Positions 62,538-64,000 of a stretch of DNA of 64,000 nucleotides are shown piece by piece. Under the pieces are notes generated by a model. It did not search any database. It was not told the DNA's origin and worked only from the letters and a program-made list of their open reading frames with translations. Source of the stretch: Burkholderia sp. WSM2232 (lineage in GTDB: Bacteria > Pseudomonadota > Gammaproteobacteria > Burkholderiales > Burkholderiaceae); assembly GCF_000472545.1 (NCBI RefSeq), contig NZ_AWZV01000037.1, positions 1-64,000 on the forward strand, given 5' to 3'. Within the stretch, counting starts at the first letter, position 1; each line of letters starts with the position of its first letter. The translations under genes were made by a program, and so were the position numbers.

Positions 62538-63314
62538 ATGCCAGTTCAGCTTGCGTTACGCAATATCCGTAAATCGTTTTCAAACAAACTCGGCTCCGTG
62601 GAGGTCCTCGGCGGGCTGACCTTCGATATCCACGAGCGGGACTTCGTCAGCATCATCGGGCCTTCGGGCTGCGGGAAGACGACCGTGTTCAACGTGATCG
62701 CCGGCCTGCTCGAGGCGGACAGCGGCGATATCGTCTATCGCGGGCAAAGCGTCGGCGGCTTGCGCGGCAAGGTCGGCTACATGATGCAGCGCGACTTGCT
62801 GCTGCCGTGGCGCACCGTGCTGCAAAACGTGCTGATCGGACCGGAACTCTCGAAGATGCCGGCCGCGCAGGCGCGTGACATGGCGATGGAATACCTCAAT
62901 ACGTATGGCCTCGCTGGCTTCGAGAACGCGTATCCGCGCATGCTGTCGGGCGGCATGCGTCAGCGCGTGGCGCTGATCCGCACGCTGATCAACGATCCCG
63001 ACATCATTCTGCTGGACGAGCCTTTCTCTGCTCTCGACTACCAGACGCGGCTTTATCTCGAAGGAGTGTTGATGGAGGCCGTGGAGACGTTTCACAAGAC
63101 CGTCGTGCTCGTCACGCACGACATTGACGAAGCGGTGGCTCTATCGAAACGCGTGGTCGTGCTCGGCGGCCGGCCTTCGCAGGTGAAGAAGATCTACGAC
63201 ATCGAGATCGCCGCCCGTTCGCCGATCGGCGCTCGCAGCGACCCCAACTTCGCGGGTTACTTTCACGCATTGTGCGGCGAGCTGGATATTCAGACGGAGG
63301 TGAAGGCAGCATGA
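62538..63314 (+). CDS. ABC transporter ATPase, nitrate/taurine type (SsuB/TauB-like)
   Basis: A 258-residue ATPase. Walker A GPSGCGKTT is at 41-49, the Q-loop is in YMMQRDLLLPWRTV, the signature is LSGGMRQRVAL, Walker B is IILLDEPFSALD and the switch His is in VLVTHDIDEAV. The LLPW after the Q-loop and the overall length are typical of nitrate/sulfonate/taurine importers. Its stop overlaps the permease start (ATGA). The binding protein gene is not within the window and probably follows to the right. Confidence 0.93.
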   Translation: MPVQLALRNIRKSFSNKLGSVEVLGGLTFDIHERDFVSIIGPSGCGKTTVFNVIAGLLEADSGDIVYRGQSVGGLRGKVGYMMQRDLLLPWRTVLQNVLIGPELSKMPAAQARDMAMEYLNTYGLAGFENAYPRMLSGGMRQRVALIRTLINDPDIILLDEPFSALDYQTRLYLEGVLMEAVETFHKTVVLVTHDIDEAVALSKRVVVLGGRPSQVKKIYDIEIAARSPIGARSDPNFAGYFHALCGELDIQTEVKAA

Positions 63315-64000
63315 CGCAATCCGTTTCCATCGGTAAATCGGCACCGGCACAACGTACAGCAAAGCCCCGCGTGCGCTTCGTGCTCGACAGCGGCTGGGGC
63401 CGTGCGGCCTTACAGTTCTTTGCGGTGATCGCGTTCTTTGCCATCTGGGAAGGCGCGGCGCGCGTCGGCTGGGTATCGAATTTCCTCGTTGGCTCACCGT
63501 CGAAAATTTTCGCGGCGCTGGTGCGCGACGTGCACTCGCATCAGCTTTTTATCGACACCGGCTATACGCTGTTCGAAGCCATCCTCGGTTTTGTGCTCGG
63601 CACGGCCGTCGGTTCCGTGTGCGGGCTCGCGTTGTGGTATTCGCCGTTCGTCGCGCGGCTGATCGAGCCGTTCATCGTCGCGATCAACAGTGTGCCGAAG
63701 ATCGCCTTCGCACCGATTGTGATTCTGTGGTTCGGCACCGGCCTCATCTCGAAGGTCGCGCTGGCTATTTCGCTCACCGCGATCGTCGCGCTGATTGCCG
63801 CTTATGAAGCCGCGAAGGACGCCGATCCCGACTTGCAGGCGTTGCTCGTCACGCTAGGCGCGAACAAGAACGATGTCTTCATGAAGGTCGTGGTGCCGTT
63901 CACGCTGCCCTATGTGATCTCCACGTTCCGCATCAACGTCGGCTTCGGTCTGGTGGGCGCGGTGGTGGGCGAGTTCATCTCGTCGGAAAAAGGTCTCGGG
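63311..64000 (+). CDS. ABC transporter permease, nitrate/taurine type (partial, cut by window edge)
   Basis: The first 230 residues of an SsuC/TauC-like inner-membrane permease. After an N-terminal tail come helices AALQFFAVIAFFAIWEGAARVG and LFEAILGFVLGTAVGSVCGLALW. The EAA-type loop is LQALLVTLGANKNDVFMKVVVPFTLPYVIS. The frame is still open at base 64000, and the usual length is about 260-280 residues, so only the last helix or so is missing. It is translationally coupled to the ATPase gene. Confidence 0.92.
   Translation, partial: MTQSVSIGKSAPAQRTAKPRVRFVLDSGWGRAALQFFAVIAFFAIWEGAARVGWVSNFLVGSPSKIFAALVRDVHSHQLFIDTGYTLFEAILGFVLGTAVGSVCGLALWYSPFVARLIEPFIVAINSVPKIAFAPIVILWFGTGLISKVALAISLTAIVALIAAYEAAKDADPDLQALLVTLGANKNDVFMKVVVPFTLPYVISTFRINVGFGLVGAVVGEFISSEKGLG

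Noticed and set aside
1..64000. tRNA, rRNA, CRISPR arrays, integrases or insertion sequences
   Set aside because: None was recognised on either strand. Inverted repeats found are short and not flanking any transposase.

Overview
The window looks like a chromosome segment of a Burkholderiaceae bacterium (Paraburkholderia/Caballeronia/Burkholderia-like). The basis is uniformly high GC, short DUF4148 and DUF3331 proteins of the kind common in that group, a Gram-negative trimeric porin, a B12-dependent ribonucleotide reductase, and many LysR/AraC/GntR regulators paired divergently with transport and catabolic operons. I see no tRNA, rRNA, CRISPR array, phage or intact insertion sequence.

Layout. 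1-16.9 kb is mostly housekeeping and envelope: a Zn alcohol dehydrogenase with a divergent AraC regulator, a PAS-PAS-GGDEF protein, class II RNR (nrdJ), an AI-2E-family permease, a secreted esterase, an OpgC-like acyltransferase, a porin, an NlpD-like LysM/LytM lipoprotein and an alpha/beta hydrolase. 17-21.2 kb is a three-gene molybdenum hydroxylase operon (2Fe-2S subunit, Tat-exported Mo subunit, tri-haem cytochrome c) closed by a good terminator. 21.2-24.7 kb is an amino-acid-type ABC importer without an ATPase gene, facing a GcvA-like LysR regulator. 24.7-30.1 kb holds chaA, a BON protein, a 3-methyladenine DNA glycosylase, DUF4148, a CBS protein and ribA.

30.1-39.1 kb looks accessory: a fabH remnant, a DadA-like oxidoreductase plus MFS transporter with a divergent LysR gene, an AraC/SDR pair, and an 815-residue two-partner-secretion-type exoprotein with no transporter beside it. 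39.5-50.8 kb is the most interesting block. One long minus-strand run joins a ribose-type sugar ABC importer (its ATPase gene split by a frameshift), a Zn dehydrogenase, a 3-hydroxyisobutyrate-dehydrogenase-family enzyme, a YciI-like protein, hydroxyquinol 1,2-dioxygenase, maleylacetate reductase and a PRISE-type enone reductase. A divergent XRE/MmyB-type regulator lies next to a perfect 20-bp palindrome. No aromatic hydroxylase is present, so the cluster may turn an imported polyol or cyclitol into hydroxyquinol and then 3-oxoadipate.

50.8-55.8 kb is a second catabolic cluster (LysR, sugar-acid MFS, SDR, TIM-barrel isomerase, lactonase-type amidohydrolase). 55.8-58.5 kb has a LysR regulator, a class-C-beta-lactamase-like serine hydrolase and a broken MFS gene. 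58.5-64 kb has a GntR regulator, a gamma-glutamyltransferase-family enzyme, an OxlT-like MFS carrier and the start of a nitrate/taurine-type ABC importer that runs off the right edge.

Functions are inferred by reading the translated sequences against remembered families. No database search was run, and start codons were chosen from ribosome-binding sites, signal peptides and overlaps.
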